From NCBI GenBank assembly GCA_937911745.1, contig CALDPX010000067.1:1-64000 (forward strand): DNA of 64,000 nucleotides, written 5' to 3'. Every line of letters begins with the position of its first letter. The stretch's first letter is position 1. The position numbers and the translations under genes are program-made. The DNA is from an uncultured Alistipes sp. (GTDB lineage Bacteria > Bacteroidota > Bacteroidia > Bacteroidales > Rikenellaceae). Of this stretch, positions 33,045 through 42,022 are shown piece by piece. The notes beneath the pieces are model-generated. The model was given only the letters and a program-made list of their open reading frames with translations, did no database searches and was not told the origin of the DNA.

Positions 33045-33578
33045 ATGAAAAAGAACATTAGTGACCGCCTTGTAGCGGCTATTAACGACCAAATTAACGC
33101 CGAGTTGTGGTCGGCATATCTCTACCTTTCGATGTCGATGGACCAAGAAGCCAAGGGCAACAAAGGCTTTGCAAATTGGTTTTTCATTCAGTTCCAAGAG
33201 GAGCAAGATCACGCACGCATATTTATGAATATGCTCAATTCGCGCGGTGCTGAGGTTAAATTGCAGCCCATTGCCGCCGTGGATACCGAGTGGGCAACAC
33301 CCCTGGCTGCGTGGGAGAAAACCTTGGAGCATGAGCAGGTGGTAACAGCTCGCATCAACAACCTTATGGCTATTGCCAAAGAGGAGCAGGATTACGCCTC
33401 GGAAAGCACCCTCAAATGGTTCGTAGACGAGCAGGTAGAGGAAGAGGAGAGCGCCCGAGACATTATCGATATTTTGGAGAAAATCGGTGATAACAAGTAT
33501 GGCTTGTACGAGTACGACAAGGAACTCGCAGCAAGGGTGTATAGCGTACCTTCGCCCCTGGCAACCACAGCAGAGTAA
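33045..33578 (+). CDS. ftnA: ferritin (FtnA type, non-haem)
   Basis: 177 aa. The ferroxidase ligands Glu20 (NAELWSAY), Glu53 and His56 (QEEQDHARIF), and the later Glu residues of EEEQ-type helices (FVDEQVEEEESARDI) are present. Bacterial ferritins form 24-subunit iron-storage shells. No haem-ligand Met typical of bacterioferritin is obvious. Monocistronic, own promoter and hairpin. Confidence 0.94.
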   Translation: MKKNISDRLVAAINDQINAELWSAYLYLSMSMDQEAKGNKGFANWFFIQFQEEQDHARIFMNMLNSRGAEVKLQPIAAVDTEWATPLAAWEKTLEHEQVVTARINNLMAIAKEEQDYASESTLKWFVDEQVEEEESARDIIDILEKIGDNKYGLYEYDKELAARVYSVPSPLATTAE

Positions 33579-33603
33579 TCGCGACTTATTGTAAAAACAA
33601 CAG

Positions 33604-33631
33604 AGCGGCTCCGCATTTGTGCGGGGCCGCT
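33604..33631 (+). terminator. ferritin terminator
   Basis: AGCGGCTCCGCA / TGCGGGGCCGCT, a 12-nt stem with one mismatch and loop TTTG. The sequence from here to 33771 shows no gene. Confidence 0.6.
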
Positions 33632-33771
33632 TATATTATGGAGCAAAATCATACAGACCTCTCTCGCTTTCGGCTTCCATCCATAAATTCCTCCTCTGAC
33701 AAAAAGAAGGGACTTGGTCAAAGAGCATCAAAAGTCCCCCACCCCAAAAAAACGCAGACGAGCGAGCGGAT

Positions 33772-33866
33772 TTTAGGCGCACAAGAAAATCCCCTCCGCA
33801 CTTTACTCATCGTAAATGCGGAGGGGATTTATCGCAGTGCAACGCCAGAGGCGCTGCTTATATGCG
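33772..33866 (-). repeat. nested palindromic 3' element, copy D
   Basis: Ends two bases from the rplQ stop. Its core AATCCCCTCCGCACTTTAC-TCATC-GTAAATGCGGAGGGGATT is almost fully paired. It is followed by TATCGCAGTGC and TTATATGCGTTTT, which match copy A. It probably terminates the ribosomal supercluster. Confidence 0.75.
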
Positions 33867-33868
33867 TT

Positions 33869-34456
33869 TTAAGCCTTCTTCGAAGCCGAAGTCTTAACAG
33901 CCGTTACCTTAGCACCCGAAGTCTTTGCAGTGGTCTTGGGGGCTACGGGCTTCTTGGCAGCGGGCTTTTTCTCAGCCTTGGGAGCCTCAGCAACAGCCTC
34001 GCCCTCGGCTACAACCTCTGCGTCCTGAGCCTTTTTAGCACGGCTACGGCGGGTTTTAGGAGCAGCAGCCTTGGGTGCTACGCCCTCTACATAGGTCTCA
34101 TTGAAATCAACAAGCTCAATGATACACATCTCGGCAGCGTCACCTACGCGGAAACCGGTGTGGAGAATACGAGTGTAACCACCGGGACGGTCAGCAATCT
34201 TAGGAGCAACGGTGCGGAACAACTCGGCAGTTGCAAATTTGTCTTTCAAGTAGCTGAAAACAACACGACGCTGGTGGGTGGTGTCCTCTTTCGATTTGGT
34301 AATGATGGGCTCAACAAATTTTTTCAGAGCCTTTGCTTTTGCCACAGTGGTCTCGATGCGTTTGTGGAGAATAAGGCTTGCTGCCATATTCGACATCAAC
34401 GCTTTGCGGTGCGAAGCCTGACGACCCAAGTGGTTTACTTTCTTATTGTGTCTCAT
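33869..34456 (-). CDS. rplQ: 50S ribosomal protein L17 with long basic tail
   Basis: 195 aa. Residues 1-~125 are ordinary L17 (MRHNKKVNHLGRQASHRKAL; TTVAKAKALKKFVEPIITKSK; RPGGYTRILHTGFRVGDAAEM). The remaining ~70 residues are an Ala/Lys/Pro-rich, histone-H1-like tail (KKPAAKKPVAPKTTAKTSGA). It is the last gene of the alpha operon, 24 bases after rpoA. Confidence 0.95.
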   Translation of the reverse strand: MRHNKKVNHLGRQASHRKALMSNMAASLILHKRIETTVAKAKALKKFVEPIITKSKEDTTHQRRVVFSYLKDKFATAELFRTVAPKIADRPGGYTRILHTGFRVGDAAEMCIIELVDFNETYVEGVAPKAAAPKTRRSRAKKAQDAEVVAEGEAVAEAPKAEKKPAAKKPVAPKTTAKTSGAKVTAVKTSASKKA

Positions 34457-34480
34457 AGATTAATGTTTCTTTTTTGTGGG

Positions 34481-35473
34481 TTATTCCTTATCCAACTTGT
34501 AGGGAGATACATCCATACCAAAGTGGAGGTTCAAAGATGCCAAAAGGTCATCCAACTCGGTGAGCGACTTCTTACCGAAGTTACGGAACTTCAACAAATC
34601 GTTGCGGTTGTAACGCACCAAGTCGCCAACAGTATCCACCTCGGCAGCCTTCAAGCAGTTGAGGGCGCGAACCGAGAGATCCTGATCGGAGAGCTTGGTT
34701 TTCAAGAGCTGACGCATGTGAAGCACATTCTCGTCGAACTCCTCGGCAGGCGAAGCCTCCTCCATGTTGAGCGTAATCTTCTCGTCCGAGAAGAGCATCA
34801 AATGGTGAATGAGAATTTTAGCAGCCTCTTTGAGGGCCTCTTTGGGATGAATAGAACCATCGGTAGTAACCTCAATGTTGAGTTTATCGTAGTCGGTCTT
34901 CTGCTCAACACGATAGGGCTCAACAGAGTACTTAACATTGATGATAGGGGTGTGAATCGAGTCGATAGGCAACAGACCAAACTCAGCGTCGGCAGGACGG
35001 TTCTCCTCGGCAGGAACATAACCGCGACCTTTACCAATAGTGAGGTCAATGGTCAGTTTGGTATCGGGGGTGAGGTGGCAGATAACCAACTCGGGATTCA
35101 ACACTTTGAAGTTCGAAAGGAAGTTCGAGATATAGCCTGCTGTGAGTTCGGTCTGACCGGCCACATTGATAGTAACCTTCTCCGACTCGGCGGTCTCAAC
35201 AGTGCGAACAAAACGCACCTGTTTGAGATTGAGGACAATATCAATCATTCCCTCCATAACTCCGGGGATGGCGGCAAACTCGTGGTCTACCCCAGCAATC
35301 TTCACAGTAGTGATAGCAAAGCCCTCCAACGAGGAGAGAAGCACCCTACGCAAAGCATTGCCTATGGTCATACCGAAGCCAGGCTCCAATGGACGGAATT
35401 CGAATTTTCCGAACGTGGATGTGGATTCGAGCATAATCACCTTCTCGGGTTTCTGGAATGCTAAAATTGCCAT
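34481..35473 (-). CDS. rpoA: RNA polymerase alpha subunit
   Basis: 330 aa. The N-terminal domain (FRPLEPGFGMTIGNALRRVLLSSL) dimerises and binds beta/beta'. The C-terminal domain (ALNCLKAAEVDTVGDLVRYN; FRNFGKKSLTELDDLL) contacts UP elements and activators. Length and gene position (rpsD-rpoA-rplQ) are standard. Confidence 0.98.
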   Translation of the reverse strand: MAILAFQKPEKVIMLESTSTFGKFEFRPLEPGFGMTIGNALRRVLLSSLEGFAITTVKIAGVDHEFAAIPGVMEGMIDIVLNLKQVRFVRTVETAESEKVTINVAGQTELTAGYISNFLSNFKVLNPELVICHLTPDTKLTIDLTIGKGRGYVPAEENRPADAEFGLLPIDSIHTPIINVKYSVEPYRVEQKTDYDKLNIEVTTDGSIHPKEALKEAAKILIHHLMLFSDEKITLNMEEASPAEEFDENVLHMRQLLKTKLSDQDLSVRALNCLKAAEVDTVGDLVRYNRNDLLKFRNFGKKSLTELDDLLASLNLHFGMDVSPYKLDKE

Positions 35474-35503
35474 AATTGTTTATCCTTTCTTTTTTGTTAA
35501 GCA

Positions 35504-36112
35504 CTATTTCGAGTACAACTCCACGATGAGCTGCTCTTTGATGTTCTCGGGAATATCCTCGCGCTCGGGACGCTGCAAGAACTTACCGGTAAGGGTCTCG
35601 CCATTCCACTCCAACCAAGCGTACTGGTTAGCGCGGCGACCTGCAAGGCTCTCGGTAATGGTTTCGAGAGTTTTCGATTTCTCGCGAACTGCAACAACAT
35701 CACCAGCTTTGAGGCTGTACGAAGGAATGTTCACAACGTTGCCATTAACGGTGATGTGGCGGTGCGACACCAACTGACGTGCAGCAGCACGGGTAGGAGC
35801 AATACCAAGGCGGTAAACTACGTTGTCGAGGCGGCTTTCGAGCAATTTCAAAAGGTTCTCACCGGTGATACCACCCATAGCGGCAGCTTTCTCAAACGCA
35901 TTGTGGAACTGACGCTCCAACAAACCGTAGGTATATTTTGCTTTCTGTTTTTCGTTCAGCTGGGTACCGTACTCCGAAACTTTTTTGCGTTTGCGGTTCA
36001 GACCGTGCTGACCAGCAGGATAGTTCTTCTTGTCGAGAACCTTGTCTGCACCAAAAATAGGCTCGCCAAACTTACGAGCGATTTTACTTTTTGGACCTGT
36101 ATATCTAGCCAT
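35504..36112 (-). CDS. rpsD: 30S ribosomal protein S4
   Basis: 202 aa. It starts MARYTGPKSKIARKFGEPIF and carries the S4 RNA-binding domain (LESRLDNVVYRLGIAPTRAAARQLVSHRHITVNG). No Cys-rich zinc motif is present (C-minus form). Between rpsK and rpoA, as usual; a known primary 16S rRNA binder and possible operon repressor. Confidence 0.98.
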   Translation of the reverse strand: MARYTGPKSKIARKFGEPIFGADKVLDKKNYPAGQHGLNRKRKKVSEYGTQLNEKQKAKYTYGLLERQFHNAFEKAAAMGGITGENLLKLLESRLDNVVYRLGIAPTRAAARQLVSHRHITVNGNVVNIPSYSLKAGDVVAVREKSKTLETITESLAGRRANQYAWLEWNGETLTGKFLQRPEREDIPENIKEQLIVELYSK

Positions 36113-36174
36113 TGTTCTTCTTGTTTTACTTGTGTTGAAACTAAATGTTTACTCTCCTTTTTTGCGAGCCCGAA

Positions 36175-36564
36175 TTATACGCGGCGGCGGTTAGGAGCAC
36201 GGCAACCGTTGTGGGGCAGTGGAGTAACGTCGATAATCTCCATCACAGCGATACCTGCGCCGTCGATGGTGCGGATTGCCGACTCACGACCCTGACCGGG
36301 ACCTTTTACATAAACTTTTACTTTACGCAAGCCCAAGTCGTATGCAACTTTTGCACAATCTGCGGCAGCAGTCTGTGCTGCGTAGGGAGTGTTCTTCTTC
36401 GAACCACGGAAGCCCATCTTACCTGCCGAACTCCAACTGATAACCTCGCCAGCAGCGTTGGTGATGGTGATGATTACGTTGTTGAAAGTCGAGTGTACGA
36501 AAGCCATACCGACTGCGTCTACTTTTACTACGCGCTTCTTAACTGATACTGGTTTCTTTGCCAT
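36175..36564 (-). CDS. rpsK: 30S ribosomal protein S11
   Basis: 129 aa with the S11 core VHSTFNNVIITITNAAGEVI, GRESAIRTIDGAGIAVMEI and the C-terminal PHNGCRAPNRRRV. Part of the 30S platform near the mRNA exit. Gene order rpsM-rpsK-rpsD is standard. Confidence 0.98.
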   Translation of the reverse strand: MAKKPVSVKKRVVKVDAVGMAFVHSTFNNVIITITNAAGEVISWSSAGKMGFRGSKKNTPYAAQTAAADCAKVAYDLGLRKVKVYVKGPGQGRESAIRTIDGAGIAVMEIIDVTPLPHNGCRAPNRRRV

Positions 36565-36578
36565 AACTCTCTACTTAA

Positions 36579-36959
36579 TTATTTAGTTGCTTTTTTCTTG
36601 TTTGCTACGGTCTTCTTCTTACCCTTGCGAGTACGAGCGTTGTTCTTGGTGCTCTGACCACGAACGGGAAGACCAAGACGGTGACGGATACCACGGTAGC
36701 AACCAATATCCATCAGGCGTTTGATGTTGAGTTGTACGAGCGAACGGCACTCACCCTCAACTTTGATACCGCTCTCTGCGATAGCGTTACGGATTGCACC
36801 TACCTGCTCATCGGTCCAGTCATCAACTTTGGTGTTGTAGTCGATGCCAGCCATATCAAGAATCATTCGTGCGGTGCTACGACCGATACCGTAAATATAG
36901 GTCAAGCCGATTTCGCCGCGTTTATTTTTAGGTAAATCTACACCTACTATACGTGCCAT
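36579..36959 (-). CDS. rpsM: 30S ribosomal protein S13
   Basis: 126 aa, MARIVGVDLPKNKRGEIGLT at the start, the helix-two-turn-helix GIGRSTARMIL and a basic C-terminus (GLPVRGQSTKNNARTRKGKK) that reaches the P-site tRNA. It follows rpmJ. Confidence 0.98.
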   Translation of the reverse strand: MARIVGVDLPKNKRGEIGLTYIYGIGRSTARMILDMAGIDYNTKVDDWTDEQVGAIRNAIAESGIKVEGECRSLVQLNIKRLMDIGCYRGIRHRLGLPVRGQSTKNNARTRKGKKKTVANKKKATK

Positions 36960-36987
36960 AAATCTTCTTCTTTTTCTTTTTAGTTAA

Positions 36988-37104
36988 TTACTTTTGGCGC
37001 ATTTTGAATTTAGGATTCTTCTTGCAAATAACATAGAGGTGGTTGCCACGCTTTACGATTTTGCAATCCTCGCTTCTTTTCTTAATTGATGCTCTAACTT
37101 TCAT
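36988..37104 (-). CDS. rpmJ: 50S ribosomal protein L36
   Basis: 38 aa, MKVRASIKKRSEDCKIVKRK and ending KKNPKFKMRQK. Only two Cys remain (14 and 27), so the usual four-ligand zinc site of L36 is incomplete. The ATG overlaps the stop of an open frame that runs on from infA (ATGA overlap). Confidence 0.95.
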   Translation of the reverse strand: MKVRASIKKRSEDCKIVKRGNHLYVICKKNPKFKMRQK

Positions 37105-37373
37105 CTTTGAAAAGTTTTTAATTTAGTTTGTTTTTGTGGCATAATCTCTTCGCCGAAAGGATAACCAAAAGTAGTGACTGTCACTCCTGCTCTCTTATTC
37201 GAGTCGGTGTTATACTCCTTGAATACAACCACCCACTCCTTCTTGCGCAACGAACGCCCTTTTCGGCGCCCCTTGCCACTTTCCGCAACAGCAAATTCCT
37301 TTATCCTTCTATCTTTGCCGCTGCAATAAAAGCAACACTCTGTACCCTTGACCCCTTTGCGTCGGCGGGGAGG
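37101..37373 (-). other. open frame continuing from infA to rpmJ, possible unrecognised small gene
   Basis: After the infA stop the same frame stays open for 90 sense codons and ends with a TGA that overlaps the rpmJ start as ATGA. The product would be basic (…GKGRRKGRSLRKKEWVVVF…NKRAGVTVTTFGYPFGEE…). There is no ATG until near the end; TTG or GTG codons are possible starts. It could be a small protein, a readthrough extension of IF-1 or chance. No homologue is known to me. Confidence 0.3.
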
Positions 37374-37592
37374 TTATTTGTAACGGAACGAGATGCGACC
37401 TTTGGTCAAATCATAAGGCGACATCTCTACCTTTACTTTGTCACCGGGAAGAATTTTGATGTAGTGCATCCTCATCTTTCCCGAAATGTGGGCGATAATA
37501 ACGTGTCCGTTGTCCAGCTCTACGCGAAACATTGCGTTGCTGAGCGCTTCCACGATAGTTCCGTCCTTTTCAATAGCAACTTGCTTTGCCAT
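37374..37592 (-). CDS. infA: translation initiation factor IF-1
   Basis: 72 aa, S1/OB-fold protein. The core EALSNAMFRVELDNGHVIIAHISGKMRMHYIKILPGDKVKVEMSPYDL, given here in part, is the standard IF-1 pattern that binds the ribosomal A site. It has its own promoter, which likely also serves rpmJ-rpsM-rpsK-rpsD-rpoA-rplQ. Confidence 0.92.
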   Translation of the reverse strand: MAKQVAIEKDGTIVEALSNAMFRVELDNGHVIIAHISGKMRMHYIKILPGDKVKVEMSPYDLTKGRISFRYK

Positions 37593-37644
37593 AAAAGTTC
37601 TTGTTTTTGTTCTATTTTACGAAATTCCTTCTTTGTTTAGCGCG

Positions 37645-37652
37645 CAAAGATA
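37645..37652 (-). promoter_or_regulatory. -7 box for infA and the alpha operon
   Basis: TATCTTTG on the minus strand in the 90-base gap between map and infA, 52 bases from the infA ATG. Confidence 0.6.
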
Positions 37653-37682
37653 GTAATTTTCTTTGGATTACCAAATTTTCAA

Positions 37683-38462
37683 CTACTTACGCTCTGCCAA
37701 CGCCTGCTCTATGATGCCGAAATCGGTCAGCACATCTGCCTCGCCATTGCGTATTGCCACCGCAAATTCGAAGTGTGCCGAGGGTTTACGATCTTTTGTG
37801 CGCACCGTCCAGCCGTCACGCTCAAAAACCACATTCTTCGAGCCCATATTAATCATTGGCTCTATGCAGATGACCATCCCCTCTTTCAGGAGTGGTCCTG
37901 TGCCCCTTCTGCCGTAGTTGGGAACTTCGGGCGACTCGTGCATATCCCTGCCCAAGCCGTGACCCACAAGTTCACGCACCACGCCATAGCCATATTTCTC
38001 GGCATGAGTCTGCACCGCTGACGATATGTCGCCTACGCGATTGCCCGCAACGGCCTTCTCCACGCCCTTATAGAGCGACTCCTTGGTAACTCTGAGCAAC
38101 TGCTCCACCTCGGGAGCAATCTCGCCCACACCAAAAGTGTATGCCGAGTCGCCATAGAAGCCTTTGAGGATGGTACCACAATCCACCGACACTATATCGC
38201 CCTCTTTGAGTGCATAGTTCGAGGGAATACCATGTACCACATTCTCGTTCACCGACACACAAAGTGTGTTGGGAAAGCCTCCGTAGCCCAGGAAGCCAGG
38301 AACTGCTCCGTGAGAACGGATGAACTCCTCCGCAATCCTATCCAACTCCAAGGTTGTTACCCCGGGACGGATATGTTTGCCAACCTCGGCAAGTGTTGCA
38401 CTCACCAACAGGTTATTCTCACGCAGCAGTTCGACCTCTTCCTGTGTTTTGAGATATATCAT
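37683..38462 (-). CDS. map: methionine aminopeptidase, type I
   Basis: 259 aa. It removes the initiator Met from nascent proteins. The dinuclear metal site is built by the Asp in SVDCGTIL, the Asp in YGDSAYTFGV, the His in GHGLGRDMHE and Glu residues in ICIEPM and near the C-terminus. It sits between secY and infA, a common arrangement outside Proteobacteria. Confidence 0.96.
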   Translation of the reverse strand: MIYLKTQEEVELLRENNLLVSATLAEVGKHIRPGVTTLELDRIAEEFIRSHGAVPGFLGYGGFPNTLCVSVNENVVHGIPSNYALKEGDIVSVDCGTILKGFYGDSAYTFGVGEIAPEVEQLLRVTKESLYKGVEKAVAGNRVGDISSAVQTHAEKYGYGVVRELVGHGLGRDMHESPEVPNYGRRGTGPLLKEGMVICIEPMINMGSKNVVFERDGWTVRTKDRKPSAHFEFAVAIRNGEADVLTDFGIIEQALAERK

Positions 38463-38508
38463 CTCTTCTTTTCTTTAAGAACTCTTACTTCCAGCAAGCA
38501 CAAGTCTA

Positions 38509-39819
38509 TTAGTAACGACCCTTAATCCTACCGGTTTTCATAAGACCATCGTAGTGACGAAGGAGCAGGTAACTTTCGACCTGTTTGAGAGTGTCGAGAA
38601 CTACACCCACCAAAATCAGCAGCGAGGTACCTCCGAAGAAGAGCGCAAACTGACGGTTGATACCAAGCATCTCGGCAAATGCGGGCAAAATTGCCACGAT
38701 AGCCAAGAAAATCGAACCGGGAAGGGTGATTCTCGTCATGATGGTGTCGATGAATTTTCGAGTCTCCTTACCAGGTTGAACACCAGGTATGAAGCCACCG
38801 TTACGCTTCAAATCGTCCGCCATCATCTGGGGATTCACAATGATTGCTGTGTAGAAGTAGGTAAATGCAAACACCAAGATTGCAAAGGTAAAGTTATACC
38901 AGAAACCGGTGTAGTTGTTGAATGCAGCAGCAATGCCTCGGGTCGACTCCCAGTTGCCAAACAACATAGGAATGAACATAAGTGCCTGGGCGAAGATGAT
39001 AGGCATCACATTCGCAGCGTTCACTTTCAGAGGAATGTACTGACGAACACCTCCGTACTGCTTGTTACCCACAATACGTTTTGCGTACTGCACAGGAATC
39101 TTGCGGGTTGCCTGCACGAGTGCAATGGCAGCCATGAAGATAAAGTACAAAAGCACAAACTCCACAACCAACATTACCCAGCCACCAGTTGCAGCATTGG
39201 TCCTCGCGTCCAACTCAGCCAAAAGCGCGTGGGGCAGACGTGCAACGATACCCACCATAATGATGAGCGAAATACCGTTACCAAGACCTTTATCGGTAAT
39301 CTTCTCTCCCAACCACATCACAAACATAGTACCGGCAATAAGTACCACAAGTGCTGTGAAGATGAAGAAGGCGTTGTACTCCATGACGAATGCGCCAGGA
39401 GCCTGGTTGTGCAGGTTTGCAAGATAAGCGGGACCTTGCAAGCACAAAACTGCAATGGTCAGATATCTTGTAATTTGGTTCATCTTGCGGTGACCGCTCT
39501 CACCCTCGCGCTGCAACCTCTGGAAGTAGGGAACTACGATACCCAAAAGTTGTACGATAATCGAAGCCGAGATATAGGGCATTACACCGAGTGCGAAGAT
39601 AGACGCATTCGAGAATGCACCACCCGAGAAGATGTCCAACAGACCCATAAGACCATCGGCGGTCTGTGCGCTCATTGCGCTAAGGGCGTTGGGATCAATG
39701 CCGGGAATCACCACAAAACTTCCGAACCTATATATAAGAAGAAGACCAAGCGTGTAGAGAATCCTCTTACGCAACTCCTCAATCTTAGATATATTCTTAA
39801 TGGTTTCGACAAGTTTCAT
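38509..39819 (-). CDS. secY: Sec translocon subunit SecY
   Basis: 436 aa with ten membrane spans forming the protein-conducting channel. Conserved segments: LRKRILYTLGLLLIYRFGSF, the plug region SGGAFSNASIFALGVMPYISASI, and QQ-x-x-GG-like PLKVNAANVMPIIFAQ. In the spc operon after rplO, as usual. Confidence 0.97.
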   Translation of the reverse strand: MKLVETIKNISKIEELRKRILYTLGLLLIYRFGSFVVIPGIDPNALSAMSAQTADGLMGLLDIFSGGAFSNASIFALGVMPYISASIIVQLLGIVVPYFQRLQREGESGHRKMNQITRYLTIAVLCLQGPAYLANLHNQAPGAFVMEYNAFFIFTALVVLIAGTMFVMWLGEKITDKGLGNGISLIIMVGIVARLPHALLAELDARTNAATGGWVMLVVEFVLLYFIFMAAIALVQATRKIPVQYAKRIVGNKQYGGVRQYIPLKVNAANVMPIIFAQALMFIPMLFGNWESTRGIAAAFNNYTGFWYNFTFAILVFAFTYFYTAIIVNPQMMADDLKRNGGFIPGVQPGKETRKFIDTIMTRITLPGSIFLAIVAILPAFAEMLGINRQFALFFGGTSLLILVGVVLDTLKQVESYLLLRHYDGLMKTGRIKGRY

Positions 39820-39845
39820 CGCTTACTTTGTTAGTCTGGTTGTAA

Positions 39846-40292
39846 TTAGAGTTTTTCAACTTTGCCACCCTTAGCCTCAATAGCAGCAATTGCTGTCTGG
39901 CTGAAAGCGTGAGCAGTTACGTTGAGTGCTTTGGTTACCTCACCCTTACCGAGTATCTTCACGCGGTTGTTCTTCGAGATGAAGCCAGCCTCGATGAGAG
40001 TCTCGATATTGATGTCGGTGATGTTCTTGCTTGCAGCCAACTGTTCGAGAGTATCCAAGTTGATGGGTTTGTACTCAACACGTTTGATGTTAGTGAAACC
40101 GAACTTGGGCATACGGCGCTGCAAAGGCATCTGACCGCCCTCGAAGCCCAACTTGTGGCTGTAACCCGAACGCGACTGTGCACCTTTGTGACCGCGTGTG
40201 GAGGTACCACCGTGACCCGAACCCTGACCGCGACCAATTCTCTTCTCGTGGTGAGTAGAGCCTGCTGCGGGTTTAAGATTGCTTAAATTCAT
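39846..40292 (-). CDS. rplO: 50S ribosomal protein L15
   Basis: 148 aa. The Gly-rich N-terminal extension (KRIGRGQGSGHGGTSTRGHK) and EGGQMPLQRRMPKFGF are diagnostic. It precedes secY by 26 bases. Confidence 0.98.
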   Translation of the reverse strand: MNLSNLKPAAGSTHHEKRIGRGQGSGHGGTSTRGHKGAQSRSGYSHKLGFEGGQMPLQRRMPKFGFTNIKRVEYKPINLDTLEQLAASKNITDINIETLIEAGFISKNNRVKILGKGEVTKALNVTAHAFSQTAIAAIEAKGGKVEKL

Positions 40293-40330
40293 CGTTATTC
40301 TCTTTTTTTACTTTTTTACTTCTGTGAACT

Positions 40331-40516
40331 TTACTCTTTAACGGTCTCAACCTTAACCAGGTGTTTAACCTTGTTAATCATACCGAGGATGATGGCCGAA
40401 TCCTCGTGCTCAACGGTCTGGTTTACTTTGTGCAGACCAAGTGCATCGAGGTTGCTGCACTGGTTCTTAGTCTGACCAATGCGGCTCTTTACCTGAGTGA
40501 TTTTCAATCTTGCCAT
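40331..40516 (-). CDS. rpmD: 50S ribosomal protein L30
   Basis: 61 aa, ARLKITQVKSRIGQTKNQ, then LDALGLHKVNQTVEH. Typical L30 length and location between rpsE and rplO. Confidence 0.97.
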   Translation of the reverse strand: MARLKITQVKSRIGQTKNQCSNLDALGLHKVNQTVEHEDSAIILGMINKVKHLVKVETVKE

Positions 40517-40533
40517 AATTTCTCCTTTCTTGA

Positions 40534-41049
40534 TTAGCCGTTAAATACTTGATTCATAGAGATACCACGCAACTGAGCTACCGAAGCAGCGTCACGGAGC
40601 TCCATAAGAGCACCTACGGTTGCTTTCACCAAGTTGTGGGGGTTCGATGAACCTTTGCTTTTTGCAAGTACGTTGTGGATACCTACGCTCTCGAACACAA
40701 CACGCATTGCACCACCTGCCTTAACACCGGTACCAGGGGCTGCGGGGCGCATAAGCACCTGCGAACCACCATAGCGGAACTCCTGCGAGTGGGGAATTGT
40801 GCCGTTGATTACGGGAATCTTTACCAAGTTCTTCTTTGCGTCCTCAACACCTTTCGCAATTGCCGACTGAACCTCGCTTGCCTTGCCAAGACCGTAGCCT
40901 ACAACGCCAGCCTCGTTACCAACAACTACGATTGCCGAAAAACTCATTGTGCGACCACCTTTGGTAGTCTTCGACACCCTCTGGATTGCTACGAGCCTGT
41001 CTTTCAGTTCGAGGTCGCTTGTTTTTACTTTGATATTACTGTTTGCCAT
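40534..41049 (-). CDS. rpsE: 30S ribosomal protein S5
   Basis: 171 aa with S5 double-stranded-RNA-binding segment LKDRLVAIQRVSKTTKGGR and the GSSNPHNLVKATVGAL region. Part of the mRNA entry channel and decoding fidelity. Confidence 0.98.
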   Translation of the reverse strand: MANSNIKVKTSDLELKDRLVAIQRVSKTTKGGRTMSFSAIVVVGNEAGVVGYGLGKASEVQSAIAKGVEDAKKNLVKIPVINGTIPHSQEFRYGGSQVLMRPAAPGTGVKAGGAMRVVFESVGIHNVLAKSKGSSNPHNLVKATVGALMELRDAASVAQLRGISMNQVFNG

Positions 41050-41058
41050 AGTTGCTTC

Positions 41059-41421
41059 TTAGAATTTAAGACCGCCTTCGCGAGCGGCGTCTGCCAACAT
41101 TTTTACTCTTCCGTGGTAGAGGTAGCCGTTACGGTCGTACGATACAGCCTCGATGCCCTTTGCAAGAGCAATCTCTGCGATACGTTTGCCGACCATCTTA
41201 GCCTGCTCGATACCATTTACTTTCTGTGCTGCCTCAGCAATCTCTTTGTCCAAAGACGAAGCGGCTGCCAAAGTTACACCCTTAGTGTCGTCAATCAACT
41301 GTACATAGATCTGCTTGTTGCTGCGGAATACAGTCATACGAGGTCTTGCTGCGGTACCCTCAACTACTTTGCGGATACGCATTTTAATCCTCTCTCTTCT
41401 TTCGATTTTATTCAATGCCAT
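41059..41421 (-). CDS. rplR: 50S ribosomal protein L18
   Basis: 120 aa; basic N-terminus (ERRERIKMRIRKVVEGTAAR) and the 5S rRNA-binding RMTVFRSNKQIYVQLIDD. Nine bases before rpsE. Confidence 0.98.
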   Translation of the reverse strand: MALNKIERRERIKMRIRKVVEGTAARPRMTVFRSNKQIYVQLIDDTKGVTLAAASSLDKEIAEAAQKVNGIEQAKMVGKRIAEIALAKGIEAVSYDRNGYLYHGRVKMLADAAREGGLKF

Positions 41422-41436
41422 ATTTACGCGATTTTA

Positions 41437-41994
41437 CTATTTAGCGTTAGCAGACTTACCAGCCTTACGACGCAAGGTTTCACCAATAAATTTAATACCT
41501 TTACCTTTGTAGGGCTCGGGTTTGCGGAACGAGCGAATCTTTGCAGCAACCTGACCAACAAGTTGTTTATCGATGCTCTTGAGAGTGAGAATGGGGTTAC
41601 CCTTCTTCTCCTGCTGTACCTCAGCCTTAACCTCGGCGGGCAACATAAGGAAAATATCGTGCGAATAACCCAAAGAGAGTTTCAGGAGCTGACCCTCAAC
41701 CTCTGCTTTGAAACCAACACCTACGAGTTCCTGTTTAATCTCGTAGCCTTTCGAAACGCCCACTACCATGTTGTTGATGAGTGCGCGGTACAAGCCGTGC
41801 ATAGAGCGGTGGCGTGGCTGGTTCGTAGGACGAGTTACTGTCAATACGTTACCCTCAACGGTTACGGTGATGTCCGAATCAACTTTCTGACTCAACGCAC
41901 CAAGAGGTCCTTTCACGCTTACCACGTTGTTAGCAGCAACCTCTACGGTTACGCCTGCGGGCAAGTTTACAGGTAATTTACCAATTCTTGACAT
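41437..41994 (-). CDS. rplF: 50S ribosomal protein L6
   Basis: 185 aa from MSRIGKLPVNLPAGV at 41994; the frame is open to 42051, but that start would leave an atypical N-terminus. The two L6 repeats and the signature PEPYKGKGIKFIGETLRRKAG are present. Confidence 0.98.
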   Translation of the reverse strand: MSRIGKLPVNLPAGVTVEVAANNVVSVKGPLGALSQKVDSDITVTVEGNVLTVTRPTNQPRHRSMHGLYRALINNMVVGVSKGYEIKQELVGVGFKAEVEGQLLKLSLGYSHDIFLMLPAEVKAEVQQEKKGNPILTLKSIDKQLVGQVAAKIRSFRKPEPYKGKGIKFIGETLRRKAGKSANAK

Positions 41995-42022
41995 TGTTTT
42001 TGTTTGTTTTGTAAAGTTAATA

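Noticed and set aside
37309..37316. TATCTTTG on the plus strand between rpmJ and infA
   Set aside because: No plus-strand gene follows; it lies in the minus-strand open frame and probably occurs by chance.
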